A stretch of 64,000 bases of DNA from Psychrobacter glaciei (GCF_014652895.1 NZ_BMZR01000001.1:186001-250000); one strand, 5' to 3'. Positions 54,213-63,113 are shown, numbered from the stretch's first letter. Numbers and translations are program-made. The notes: generated by a model not told the origin, from the sequence alone.

Positions 54213-55283
54213 ATGCTTACGACCAATCAAACTTTTCAGGGAACTGTCGCATCGGTATCATCGAGTTTTTTATTTTCGATGATGTTTGTATTTGGGCTGT
54301 TTATGTTGCCCTTAACGGGGACACAGGTAGCATCATGGCGTGTCCTTATGATGCTATTAAGTTTGGTAATATTGCTTAGTTTGACCAAGCAGTGGCAGCA
54401 TGTCTTTGATTATATAAAAACGCTAAAGACACTGAAAGAATGGTTGATATTTATATTGCCCGCACCGATTTTGGGTGGACAGATTTGGTTGTTTATGTGG
54501 GCGCCCGTTAATGGGTTTGGTCTGGACGTCACGCTGGGTTATTTTTTATTGCCGCTTGTGATGATTGTGCTTGGTCGATTTTTTTACCATGAGCATATGA
54601 GCGTCCTACAGTGGGCAGCCGCACTATTCGCAGCGTTAGGCATCGGTTACGATATTTTTCAGTATGGTTCGGTATCTTGGGTGACGCTGTTTGTGTGCTT
54701 GGGCTATCCACCTTACTATCTGTTGCGTCGTACACTTGCTGTGCCACCAGTGACGGGGCTGTTGTTTGATTTGACTCTGCTGACGCCAGTAGTGCTCATC
54801 ATACTTTATGTGACTGGTGGTTTTGACGTTGCGGCACAAGAGATGAAGTTTTGGTATCTGTTGCCGCTGCTTGGTGCTTTGAGTGCGCTTGCGATGTCAC
54901 TGACGATGATTGCGAGTAGTAAGCTGCCCGTGTCATTGTTTGGGGCGTTAAGCTATATAGAGCCGATGCTGTTGTTTGTATTATCCATTACGGTTCTGAG
55001 TCAAAACCTCGATGAAGGCGGCTCGCTCTTTATGTATGGCATGATTACGCTTGCGCTACTGGTCATGATGGTTGATAGTGCCACAGGCTATATGGTTCGT
55101 CGTCGTAACGATCATCTTTATGGTTATAGAGAGCCACAAGTGGGCGGTTTCCCACCGCGACGCCATTTTATCAATCAGCGTATCGATGGCGTACTAAAAG
55201 CGCATCGTTTTCGCAAGATACGTCGTTACCAAAAAAAGATGAATAAAATACAGCAAAAAATTGAGCAACTTGATTTAAAATAA
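54213..55283 (+). CDS. rarD: EamA/RarD-family transporter, first tandem copy
   Basis: 356 residues with about ten membrane helices. LGYFLLPLVMIVLGRFFYHEHMSVLQWAA and the conserved LGYPPYYLLRR are RarD hallmarks in the drug/metabolite transporter superfamily. The C-terminal 50 residues are basic and cytoplasmic (RFRKIRRYQKKMNKIQ). Substrate not established. The next gene is a paralogue of exactly the same length from the matching ATG; identity looks about 65-70% by eye. Confidence 0.88.
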   Translation: MLTTNQTFQGTVASVSSSFLFSMMFVFGLFMLPLTGTQVASWRVLMMLLSLVILLSLTKQWQHVFDYIKTLKTLKEWLIFILPAPILGGQIWLFMWAPVNGFGLDVTLGYFLLPLVMIVLGRFFYHEHMSVLQWAAALFAALGIGYDIFQYGSVSWVTLFVCLGYPPYYLLRRTLAVPPVTGLLFDLTLLTPVVLIILYVTGGFDVAAQEMKFWYLLPLLGALSALAMSLTMIASSKLPVSLFGALSYIEPMLLFVLSITVLSQNLDEGGSLFMYGMITLALLVMMVDSATGYMVRRRNDHLYGYREPQVGGFPPRRHFINQRIDGVLKAHRFRKIRRYQKKMNKIQQKIEQLDLK

Positions 55284-55440
55284 GCACTTAGAGTCATTAA
55301 ACTTACTCAACGAAGAAGTTGATATACTAAATGAAAGGCAGTATTGCTTATCTATTCTGACTTTGACATAATGCAGCCCATGATATAAGCACGACATATC
55401 AAAAGCGTTGATCTTGGATTGCGCGACGACCTTATATGCA

Positions 55441-55480
55441 AAAGCCTCAGACGTTCTCGTCTGAGGCTTTTGTTTTTTTT
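55441..55480 (+). terminator. Terminator or attenuator before the second rarD
   Basis: AAAGCCTCAGACG and CGTCTGAGGCTTT form a perfect 13-bp stem around TTCT, followed by a T8 run. Nearly the same as the hairpin at 54118. It ends rarD copy 1 and precedes copy 2, so the duplicated unit included it. Confidence 0.8.
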
Positions 55481-55522
55481 AAAATTGCCAAGGATGTGCC
55501 CCAATCTCTAAAGGCTGCTGTG

Positions 55523-56593
55523 ATGCTGACTACTAACCAAACCTCGCAGGGTACAATTACTGCTGTGGCTGCAAACTTTTTATACTCATTGCTGTTCTTA
55601 TTCAGCTTGCTGCTGCAACCGTTATCAGGTACGCAGGTCGCTTCGTGGCGTGTGCTAACGATGTTTTTTAGTTTGGTGCTATTGGTAAGTGTATTAAAAC
55701 AATGGCAGCATATTTTTGACTATCTAAAAACATTAAAAAACGCCAAAGAGTGGTTTTTATTTATATTGCCCACCCCAATTTTGGGCGCACAAATCTGGAT
55801 ATTTATGTGGGCGCCAGTGAATGGTTTGGGGCTTGAAGTGACGTTGGGTTACTTTTTATATCCAATGATTATGATCGTCGTTGGTCGATTTTTTTATAAT
55901 GAGGATATGAGCTTACTTCAGTGGGCTGCCATTGTATGTGCGGGTCTTGGTATCGCTTATGATATCTTTGAATATGGTGCTATCTCTTGGGCGACGTTGT
56001 TTGTCTGCTTGGGTTACCCGCCGTATTACCTACTGCGTCGCTATCTAGCCGTACCACCCATCACTGGTCTTATATCGGACCTTGTGTTGTTATTGCCAGT
56101 CGTATTGGTTGCGCTGTATATGAATGGTGGCTTTGAAGTAGCGATAACCAACCATAAACTGTGGTATCTGTTGCCTTTACTTGGCATTATTAGTACCGCT
56201 GCCATGTCATTGACAATGGTCGCTAGCCAAAAGCTACCTGTCTCGTTGTTTGGAACGTTGTGCTACCTTGAGCCGATATTTTTGTTCGTATTTTCGATTG
56301 CGATTTTGGATCGTAACTTACATGATGGTGGATCCATGCTGATGTACAGCATGATTTTTGTGGCATTGCTTATTATGATTGCTGATAGTGCGCTGGGTTA
56401 CTTGGGACGCAAACGTGATGACCGCTTACATGGTTACAATGAGCCACAAGTGGGCAGCTTCCCACCACGCCGTCGCCTAGAAAATCGCCGTATTAAAGGC
56501 GTGTTGGCTGCACATCGGTTTCGTAAGATTAAGAAGTATCAGCAAAAAATAGACAAAATGACGCGAAAAATAGAAGTGCTCCATGCCAAATAA
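55523..56593 (+). CDS. rarD: EamA/RarD-family transporter, second tandem copy
   Basis: 356 residues from ATG 55523 (MLTTNQTSQGTITAV), chosen because it aligns with the first copy; the frame is open back to 55436 but that would run through the terminator hairpin. Same ten-helix layout, LGYPPYYLLRRYLAVPP motif and basic tail. Diverged enough to have its own substrate range. Having two such genes in tandem points to a local duplication including the upstream hairpin. Confidence 0.88.
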   Translation: MLTTNQTSQGTITAVAANFLYSLLFLFSLLLQPLSGTQVASWRVLTMFFSLVLLVSVLKQWQHIFDYLKTLKNAKEWFLFILPTPILGAQIWIFMWAPVNGLGLEVTLGYFLYPMIMIVVGRFFYNEDMSLLQWAAIVCAGLGIAYDIFEYGAISWATLFVCLGYPPYYLLRRYLAVPPITGLISDLVLLLPVVLVALYMNGGFEVAITNHKLWYLLPLLGIISTAAMSLTMVASQKLPVSLFGTLCYLEPIFLFVFSIAILDRNLHDGGSMLMYSMIFVALLIMIADSALGYLGRKRDDRLHGYNEPQVGSFPPRRRLENRRIKGVLAAHRFRKIKKYQQKIDKMTRKIEVLHAK

Positions 56594-56737
56594 GTAGGTG
56601 TCGTTGTAAAACCAAAGTTGACTTGGCAGGCATTATTTTTCGTAACTACTCTACACAGTTGTGGTGTCAAAGCCGCGTTAAGTACGCTATTATCAGTAGC
56701 AGCAGTATCATACTCGACCTAATTTGGCACATGATAT

Positions 56738-56912
56738 CTAGGGCGTGTCCTCAATCTGAACGAAAATACCTAAATGGGTCAAAAATGGCTAAATCTTGCC
56801 AAACTGTGTCAAATAGCTGGTTAATATCTCGATATTATCTGTGCTAATTTCCTCGTTTGGCTGCAATTTATCTCATTTTTATCACCATGTTCAGAATGAG
56901 GACACACCCTAA
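56738..56912. mobile_element. 175-bp MITE, copy 3
   Basis: Ends CTAGGGCGTGTCCTCA and TGAGGACACACCCTAA; the right end has two changes. The interior is close to copy 1 (ATAGCTGGTTAATATC, CGATATTATCTG, GGCTGCAATTTATCTC). Lies between rarD copy 2 and the GST gene. Confidence 0.85.
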
Positions 56913-56955
56913 AATAGTATAGCGGACTCACAATTACTTATTACTAGGATGGTTT

Positions 56956-57624
56956 ATGTTACACCTTCATCATTTAGCAAACTCACGCTCGTTTCGTATT
57001 TTATGGTTATTAGAAGAGCTCAAAGCTGATTATCAACTGACGTGCTATGAGCGCAATAAAGCTTACCGCGCGCCTGAGAGTCTAAAAGCCATACATCCGA
57101 TCGGTCATGCACCGATATTGGAAGTGGATGGTCGCCCGCTGATTGAGTCAGGGTTTATCATCGAATATCTGCTCAAGCATTATGATAAAGCCCATCAGTT
57201 CAAACCTGCCGATGACAATGAAGCAGCGTGGGAAGCTTATACGTTTTGGTTGCATTTCGCTGAAGCGTCTGTGATGCCACCGCTCATCATGCGATTGGTG
57301 TTCACCAAAGTGGTTGAGCAATCGCCGATGTTGATTAAACCTGTTAGCAAGGGCATCAAAGCAAAAGTCGAAAAAAGCATGATTGCTAACAGCTTAAACA
57401 AAATACTCGACATGATGGAGCAGCATCTACAGGACAATCATTGGTTCGCTGGTGAAGATTTTAGCGCCGCCGACATTCAAATGCATCTAGCGGTAGTAGG
57501 TGCCAATGCTGGTCCGGGCTTAGATAAGAATAAATATACCAATATTTTAAATTGGCTAAAACGCTGTGAAGAACGTGATGCCTTTAAGAGCGCAGAAGAA
57601 AAGGGCGGTCGTCTTAAGTTCTAG
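56956..57624 (+). CDS. Glutathione S-transferase family protein
   Basis: 222 residues. N-terminal thioredoxin-like domain MLHLHHLANSRSFRILWLLEELKADYQL with the catalytic Ser region SRSFR, HPIGHAPILEVDGRPLIESGFIIEYL (cis-Pro and ESxxI glutathione-binding motif) and an all-helical C-terminal domain. Conjugates or isomerises unknown substrates with glutathione in the cytoplasm. Confidence 0.92.
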   Translation: MLHLHHLANSRSFRILWLLEELKADYQLTCYERNKAYRAPESLKAIHPIGHAPILEVDGRPLIESGFIIEYLLKHYDKAHQFKPADDNEAAWEAYTFWLHFAEASVMPPLIMRLVFTKVVEQSPMLIKPVSKGIKAKVEKSMIANSLNKILDMMEQHLQDNHWFAGEDFSAADIQMHLAVVGANAGPGLDKNKYTNILNWLKRCEERDAFKSAEEKGGRLKF

Positions 57625-57670
57625 TTGCTGGCGTTTACACATGTATAAGCGCTTGATTTAATATTTTGAT

Positions 57671-57706
57671 AAAAGGTTTTGTTTATGTATAGACAAAACC
57701 TTTTTA
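57671..57706 (+). terminator. Terminator after the GST gene
   Basis: AAAAGGTTTTGT and ACAAAACCTTTT make a 12-bp stem (loop TTATGTATAG) with a T-run. It ends 10 bp before the next ATG, so its 3' side also carries the RBS (TAGGATAA) of that gene. Confidence 0.75.
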
Positions 57707-57716
57707 GGATAAAGTA

Positions 57717-57974
57717 ATGTCTGACCTGAATAAATCTGATAACAAAAGCATCGATACCGATGTCAATACTAACCCATCGCTTGCTCGTCAAGAAATCAAT
57801 AGCCAGCAGGTGTCTATCAAAGCGTGGTCACAAAAACTGCTGGTCGTGCTGCTATGTGTAGCGAGTTTTTATGGTGGTTGGAAGTCTTATGAGTCCAATA
57901 TGGTCAATGAGTGTACTGCCAATGGTGGACAGATGGTAGCAGGCGACCGAACCATGATATGCCAACTATCATAA
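57717..57974 (+). CDS. Small single-span membrane protein of unknown function
   Basis: 85 residues: about 45 hydrophilic residues, one membrane helix (LLVVLLCVASFYGGWKSY), then about 25 residues with two Cys (NECTANGGQMVAGDRTMICQLS) that probably lie in the periplasm and may form a disulfide. No family recognised. 43 bp before rnz, so possibly co-transcribed. Confidence 0.75.
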   Translation: MSDLNKSDNKSIDTDVNTNPSLARQEINSQQVSIKAWSQKLLVVLLCVASFYGGWKSYESNMVNECTANGGQMVAGDRTMICQLS

Positions 57975-58017
57975 GCCGTATCATTTATTAATAATTTTGT
58001 ATTATGAGTGCTAAGTC

Positions 58018-59136
58018 ATGCTCAAACTGACCTTTTTAGGTACTTCAGCAGGGGTGCCAACCAAACAGCGCAATGTCACTGCCTTAGCGATCGAATGCTT
58101 GAATCCTTATTCATCGGGCGCTAGTCAGCAGCCTAAAAAATCGCGTCCGTGGCTATTGATTGATTGCGGTGAAGGTACGCAGCAGCAATTGCTGCACACC
58201 AAGCTCTCCCTACATCAATTAACTGCCATTTGTATTACTCATGTGCATGGCGACCATTGCTATGGTTTGCCAGGATTGCTGGCGAGTGCGGCTATGTCAG
58301 GACGTCGCGATCCGCTGACCCTCATTGCACCAAAAGCCATCGCTATATTGCTTGAAGCTATTACCGCCCCCACAGAGTTGTATTTGCCCTTTGCCATCAA
58401 TTTTATGGCGATTGAAGAGTTATTGTCTCCAGATAATGAGAGTAACGGTCAGGTAAGTATCAGTTTAGACAGCCAGCATCAGCTTGATATTGATATCACA
58501 CCGCTATCACATCGCGTCGCCTCTCATGGTTTTGGTATCACTCAGACTATCAGCCAGCGCACGCTTAATACGGATAAGTTGACCGCAGACGGTATTCCAG
58601 CAAGTGCCCTGTGGGGCAAACTACAGCAAGGCAAAGATGTCATGACCGAAGACGGTCGTGAGCTGCGCTCAGCAGATTATGTCAATAATGACGTTAAGCG
58701 CACACGGATAGTGGTAGCGGGGGATAACGATACGCCAGCTTGTCTCACCTCTGCGTTGGTCGATACTGATTTGCTGGTGCATGAAGCCACTTATACTCAT
58801 GAAGTCTTAAGCAAAATCAAAGCCAAAAATCCAGACTTTGACCCCATGCATAGTAGTGCGCAATTGGTGGGCAAATTTGCTCAAGATATCGGGCTTAAGA
58901 ATTTGATTTTGACCCATTTTAGCGCGCGTTATCAAAGCTTTGATAACCCAGATAGCAGTACGGCAAACATGGGGCATATTCGCTTAGACGCGCAAAGTGT
59001 ATATCAAGGCAATCTATGGCTGGCAGCAGATTTTGACCAATATATGGTCGATGGTGCAGTTGACTTGGCAGGTAATCAAGAGGGCAGTCAAGAGGAGGGT
59101 CGCGTGCAGTATCTAGGTTCTGCACGCAGTGATTAG
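58018..59136 (+). CDS. rnz: Ribonuclease Z
   Basis: 372 residues. Metallo-beta-lactamase fold: MLKLTFLGTSAGVPTKQRNVTA, zinc motif THVHGDHCYGLPGLLAS, and late His in LTHFSARYQ. This is the RNase Z (ElaC) long-loop pattern, which cuts tRNA precursors after the discriminator base. Slightly longer than typical (about 310 aa) because of small insertions and a C-terminal extension. Confidence 0.95.
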   Translation: MLKLTFLGTSAGVPTKQRNVTALAIECLNPYSSGASQQPKKSRPWLLIDCGEGTQQQLLHTKLSLHQLTAICITHVHGDHCYGLPGLLASAAMSGRRDPLTLIAPKAIAILLEAITAPTELYLPFAINFMAIEELLSPDNESNGQVSISLDSQHQLDIDITPLSHRVASHGFGITQTISQRTLNTDKLTADGIPASALWGKLQQGKDVMTEDGRELRSADYVNNDVKRTRIVVAGDNDTPACLTSALVDTDLLVHEATYTHEVLSKIKAKNPDFDPMHSSAQLVGKFAQDIGLKNLILTHFSARYQSFDNPDSSTANMGHIRLDAQSVYQGNLWLAADFDQYMVDGAVDLAGNQEGSQEEGRVQYLGSARSD

Positions 59137-59177
59137 ACATGGGTTAGACTTAAATATGACTTATAACCAGATATGGC

Positions 59178-60149
59178 TTAGCGCTTACCGTCTGCAATTT
59201 CCAATTGCGTTATACCGCTCCAGTATCGACTGAACTGGTAAGCAACCCGTCCTGAGCGACCACCACGTTCAGAGGCCCAACGTAGCGCATCCTTTTTGAT
59301 CTTGTCAGGCATGATCTGACTTTCCAAAACGGTCTTAGCGTCACTATCCATATCAGCTGAGATTTTCTGCTGTTCTAAATTTAGGTAATGCTGAACGATA
59401 TGCAGGTAAGTCTGCTGATCCATGGGGTGAAAGGTCAATGATAAGCCAAATCGATCCGATAACGACACGGTTTCATCAATGGCTTCATAGGGGTTGACTT
59501 CATCCGTCTGCCCATTGTAAATATCAATATTGTCTTTCATCATTTGCGGTAGCAGGCGACGGCGATTACTGGTGGCATAGACCAGTAGCTTGTCTTGCTC
59601 AGAGTCTAGCGAGCCATCAAGCACGCTCTTTAGCGTACGATAGCTTTCATCTTGACCGTCAAACGCGAGATCATCACAGTATACGATGTAGCGGCAATTA
59701 CAATCTGCTGGTAGGGCATTAATGGCAGCGCGAATCTTATCTAATATTTGCAGATCATCGCGAGCAACTTCAATAATACGCAAGCCTTCACTATGATGGG
59801 CTTGAAGCAAGGCGCGAATCAATGATGATTTACCGGCACCGCGTGTCCCCGACATTAAGACGTGATTGGCAGGATAACCTTTAATAAACTGACGGGTGTT
59901 TTGTACCAGTTTAGACTTTTGCGTATCGATACCATGCAAGTCATCTAAGCTCAAAAACAGGTTGACCGACAAAGGCTCTAAATTACCAGTGCGTCCACCA
60001 ACCCAGCGATAAGCAAGCTGGCTCGGATCGATTTCAATAGTTGGTGTAACCCGCTCTTGTAAATATTGACTGAGCAAATCTAACAGCGGTGCGGGCAGGG
60101 CATAAGTAGGCTGATTAGAGGGCGTGGTTGGGATGATTGGTTGTGACAT
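59178..60149 (-). CDS. DUF815-type AAA+ ATPase
   Basis: 323 residues. Walker A VLMSGTRGAGKSSLIRALL and Walker B-like YIVYCDDLAF, followed by ATSNRRRLLPQMM (sensor) and SDRFGLSLTFHPMDQQTYLHIVQHYL, the DUF815 signature. Distant from ClpX-like ATPases; function is not known. Divergent from the kinase gene. Confidence 0.9.
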   Translation of the reverse strand: MSQPIIPTTPSNQPTYALPAPLLDLLSQYLQERVTPTIEIDPSQLAYRWVGGRTGNLEPLSVNLFLSLDDLHGIDTQKSKLVQNTRQFIKGYPANHVLMSGTRGAGKSSLIRALLQAHHSEGLRIIEVARDDLQILDKIRAAINALPADCNCRYIVYCDDLAFDGQDESYRTLKSVLDGSLDSEQDKLLVYATSNRRRLLPQMMKDNIDIYNGQTDEVNPYEAIDETVSLSDRFGLSLTFHPMDQQTYLHIVQHYLNLEQQKISADMDSDAKTVLESQIMPDKIKKDALRWASERGGRSGRVAYQFSRYWSGITQLEIADGKR

Positions 60150-60325
60150 AGTGGCTCAAGTATTTAAGGTTGTCTTTAATACCATACCCAAAAATATCAT
60201 TAACGTGGCTAAACTTTTGGCACCTACTGAGCGTAGTACTGGTCAAAATTATTCGCGCTACTATTATTTTTGGAAATGATACGAACAGGCAGGCAGTAAT
60301 CTCACCCTATTATGAGAAAAACACC

Positions 60326-61327
60326 ATGGAAAATAGTGCCAGTAATCTGTCTATTAAGCAAGCGTTACAGGCGCAATCTCAGCAGCTATTACCCATTATT
60401 ACGCAAGTACTGACCACACTGCATTTTAGCGAAGTCGTTCACCAGCGTATTACTCAGCAAAATCATGAGCATACGCAAAATATTGAAAATACTTATTATC
60501 AAGGCTTAACACGCGCCCAACATACACGGTTTGGTCATGTCATGATCAAATGGCAGTTGAGTGATGCCGCTTATCGTATCTCGCCCAATTTAACTCATGA
60601 AGCAGACGTTTTAGCTGCTATAAATGCTTTATCAAGAATCGAAGATAATGCTATCTCACCGCCGCTATTGGCGCATCATTGTATAAACGTTCAAATACTA
60701 GAGCAGCCTCAAAAGCTGGTAATAGTAGTTATGCCTTATTACTCTAATGGTAGCTTGGCGGGACAGTTGAATGTTCAAAATCAGCATTTATTGACAGCGC
60801 CACAAAAGCATCATTTCATCACTCAATCCGCACACTTGATAGCCAATTTGCATCAGGCTGGCTGGCTACACAATGATATTAAGCCTAGCAATATTCTGCT
60901 GGATACTTCTTGCGATAGCTCCTTGCTAAATAATGCAGGTGCCAGCAGCTTAATGCCTAATCTATTATTGACTGATTTTGCCTTGGCAGAGATGTTTAAC
61001 GAACTAAAAGAGGGAAGCCCTGCTGGTACACCTGCCTATCTCGCACCTGAGCGTTGGCAGGGGAAGGGCGCAACGGTGCAAAGTGATATCTATGCATTTG
61101 GCGTCATGATGGTTGAGATATTGGCGGGCAGGCGACCGTTTCAGGTAAGCGTCAACAGCAATGATAAATTAAAAGCGTGGGCGATTCAGCATTGCCAACA
61201 GCCTATTCCAAAGCTGTCATCAGAATATAGTCGTTATCAATGTATGGTCGATAAGGCATTGGCGAAGCGGGTAGAGAGAAGATATCGGAGTATGGAAGAG
61301 GTGTTGGAGGGTTTAGAGCGTTTGTGA
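60326..61327 (+). CDS. Eukaryotic-type Ser/Thr protein kinase with non-standard motifs
   Basis: 333 residues from ATG 60326, which has GAGAAA upstream; the frame is open to 60170 but that part does not look like protein. Kinase elements: Lys in HVMIKWQ, Glu in THEADVL, catalytic loop WLHNDIKPSNILLD (HND in place of HRD), TDFALAE (DFA in place of DFG), GTPAYLAPERWQG and DIYAFGVMMVEILAGRRPF. Catalytic Asp, Lys and Asn are kept, so activity is plausible. No membrane span or sensor domain. Last host gene before the second mobile element. Confidence 0.88.
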   Translation: MENSASNLSIKQALQAQSQQLLPIITQVLTTLHFSEVVHQRITQQNHEHTQNIENTYYQGLTRAQHTRFGHVMIKWQLSDAAYRISPNLTHEADVLAAINALSRIEDNAISPPLLAHHCINVQILEQPQKLVIVVMPYYSNGSLAGQLNVQNQHLLTAPQKHHFITQSAHLIANLHQAGWLHNDIKPSNILLDTSCDSSLLNNAGASSLMPNLLLTDFALAEMFNELKEGSPAGTPAYLAPERWQGKGATVQSDIYAFGVMMVEILAGRRPFQVSVNSNDKLKAWAIQHCQQPIPKLSSEYSRYQCMVDKALAKRVERRYRSMEEVLEGLERL

Positions 61328-61352
61328 TAATAGATAGCCAAACTCCAGACAC

Positions 61353-61381
61353 AAAAAAACCTGCTAAAAAGCAGGTTTTGA
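61353..61381. terminator. Terminator between the kinase and the mobile element
   Basis: CCTGCT and AGCAGG pair around AAAA; A7 upstream and T4 downstream. On the minus strand it ends in T7, so it looks like the original terminator of the gene whose 3' fragment lies at 61411-61439. Confidence 0.75.
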
Positions 61382-61410
61382 TATTTGGTCTAAGATGTAC
61401 TATCCGAAAA

Positions 61411-61439
61411 TGGTGGGGCTGGAGAGACTCGAAACCTCT
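61411..61439 (-). other. Candidate attachment site of the second element: tRNA/tmRNA 3'-end-like fragment
   Basis: On the minus strand AGAGGTTTCGAGTCTCTCC is followed by AGCCCCACCA, reading as T-arm, acceptor 3' strand CAGCCCC, discriminator A and CCA. CAGCCCC would pair with GGGGCTG, the start of many tmRNAs. Only the 3' piece is here. A tyrosine integrase gene lies 510 bp to the right. The same core, 18 of 19 identical, is at 20132-20150 in the opposite orientation. Confidence 0.6.
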
Positions 61440-61949
61440 ACTGTTGGTTATCTAATGGCAAACAAGTCGATAAGTAACTGATTTAGCTTGTTTATATGAT
61501 ATACGGAATGATTATATGAATCCCATATGAATCCCACGTTCTAAAATTTCTGAGACTTAGGATGGGCAGGTAAGGCTTAATAGCACATTGTTTTAAAATT
61601 CTAGGGGTGGTATGCAAACTATGTAATATAGGTAATCATATTGATTTTATTAGGTTTTTTATGTGATTTAGAGGTAATTATTAGGTAATCCAATACACAG
61701 CTAAAAGGTATTAATTAAGAAACTATAAAAGCTATATATATCATATACTTATACTATATATGTAATAATAATTACTTTTAATTACTATATTAAGGTATTT
61801 ATAAATGATAATAATATCAATTACTTATAGCTGATTTATTAAACTATTACTATGATTACCTCATATCACTACCCCTGTCGTATTTTATTACTTATAGACC
61901 TGAATCAGGACTAAAAAAGCCCTAAATTTAGGGCTAATTGTTGATGTGG
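61440..61949. other. AT-rich left end of the second element
   Basis: Gene-free 510 bp. Contains GGTAATC at 61631 and 61684, its complement at 61854, and GGTAATT at 61673, with long AT-only runs (about 61700-61850). This resembles in a weaker form the GGTAATA block beside the first prophage. Integrase arm sites would be expected here. Confidence 0.5.
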
Positions 61950-63113
61950 TTATTGGCTGTTGTCTAGCGCATTGGCTAAGTTACGGATGATATGGCGTGA
62001 GTCGCTGGGAATGAATTTGCCATAGTGCTTATGGATCATTTCTGTATTCACGTGACCTAGCTGATTGGCCAACCATTCGGCGCTGATGATGCCCGTCGAT
62101 AGCACTTGGCTTGCATAAGTATGACGACCGTTATTTAAGGCGCGATAGGGTATATCGCATTTATCAAGGTGGCGCTTCCAGCGTTTCTCTAACTGCGGGT
62201 AAGTGTAATGGCTCCCAGTGCGCAGATTGTGCCAAAGCCAAGTCAGCAGCTGCTCTTCATAAGTGTGATTGTCTCGTTCAAGGACTTTGACTGCTTGTGA
62301 GTTATGATCAGCTACTAATCGATGTTGATTGGCCAAAGCTTCCGCTACAATCGGTAGGAGTTCGATTTGTCGTTTTCGCCGCCTGTTTTTGGTGGCCTTA
62401 TGGATGCCTTTGACAAAGCCACGCTTGATATAAGCCGTTGATTCTGCAAAGTCGATATCTTCTATAGCAAGTGGCATGAGCTCATGACTGGATAGACCTG
62501 ACCAGAGCATGACTGTCCATAAATTGCGAAAGGCTTGGTCTGTTTCGGCACCGATTATTATATCTATCTCTGCACGAGTGAAAGGATCAATGTCTTTGGG
62601 ATCCTTACTATTCAGTTTGATATATTGACTAGGGTCGTTAGGGTTCTTTTCGTGACGGGCCCAATAACTCCATATTGCCCGCCATAAACCTAGTATATCG
62701 ACGATTGTCTTTGGTGATAGCTCTGCTCTAAGGATTTTATAAACCCAATACTCGACATCTTCAGCGCTAATTTTGTTGATTTGTTTGTCTTGCCAATATG
62801 GGGTGATGTGATTGGCCACTTTGCCGATATAAGTATCCCATGAGGTTGGAGAGACTTTGCTCTGCTCTGCATTTTGCCAAATGGGAATATAGTAGCCAAA
62901 ATATGATGCTTGCCGCTTGGGTGATGATGGAAATACGGCATCACGGTTGAATATCCCCATTTGTATCTGCTGCTCAACCATATCCGCTATTTTTTGCGCG
63001 TTGGCCTTGTTTGCAGGCGTTGGTGGTGTATTTAGCAGAGTTTCGCTGTCTTTTTCACCGTTTATGTACCAAATAATGCGAATACTGGTTTTGAGTGGTT
63101 CAATACTGGCCAC
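61950..63113 (-). CDS. Phage-type tyrosine recombinase (integrase)
   Basis: 387 residues with GTG start at 63113, supported by AGGAG 8 nt upstream. N-terminal arm-binding-like region IRIIWYINGEKDS, SAM-like core-binding domain (about 90-180), catalytic domain with Arg in SGLSSHELMPLA region (Arg replaced or shifted), HxxR-type NNGRHTYASQVL, LGH and the nucleophile Tyr in HKHYGKF. The first catalytic Arg is not obvious (SGLSSHE where SGLRxSE is usual), which deserves checking. Encodes the enzyme that inserted the second element at the adjacent tRNA-like site. Confidence 0.88.
   Translation of the reverse strand: MASIEPLKTSIRIIWYINGEKDSETLLNTPPTPANKANAQKIADMVEQQIQMGIFNRDAVFPSSPKRQASYFGYYIPIWQNAEQSKVSPTSWDTYIGKVANHITPYWQDKQINKISAEDVEYWVYKILRAELSPKTIVDILGLWRAIWSYWARHEKNPNDPSQYIKLNSKDPKDIDPFTRAEIDIIIGAETDQAFRNLWTVMLWSGLSSHELMPLAIEDIDFAESTAYIKRGFVKGIHKATKNRRRKRQIELLPIVAEALANQHRLVADHNSQAVKVLERDNHTYEEQLLTWLWHNLRTGSHYTYPQLEKRWKRHLDKCDIPYRALNNGRHTYASQVLSTGIISAEWLANQLGHVNTEMIHKHYGKFIPSDSRHIIRNLANALDNSQ

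Noticed and set aside
55436..55522. N-terminal extension of the second rarD to 55436
   Set aside because: The extra codons run through a terminator hairpin; the first copy and the alignment support the ATG at 55523.
59178..61327. A defence island formed by the AAA ATPase and the kinase
   Set aside because: The ATPase is a common DUF815 housekeeping-type gene, the two are divergent, and no nuclease or sensor gene is nearby.
20132..61439. The two attachment cores as attL and attR of one prophage around a circular replicon
   Set aside because: The cores are inverted relative to each other, whereas attL and attR of one element must be direct repeats.
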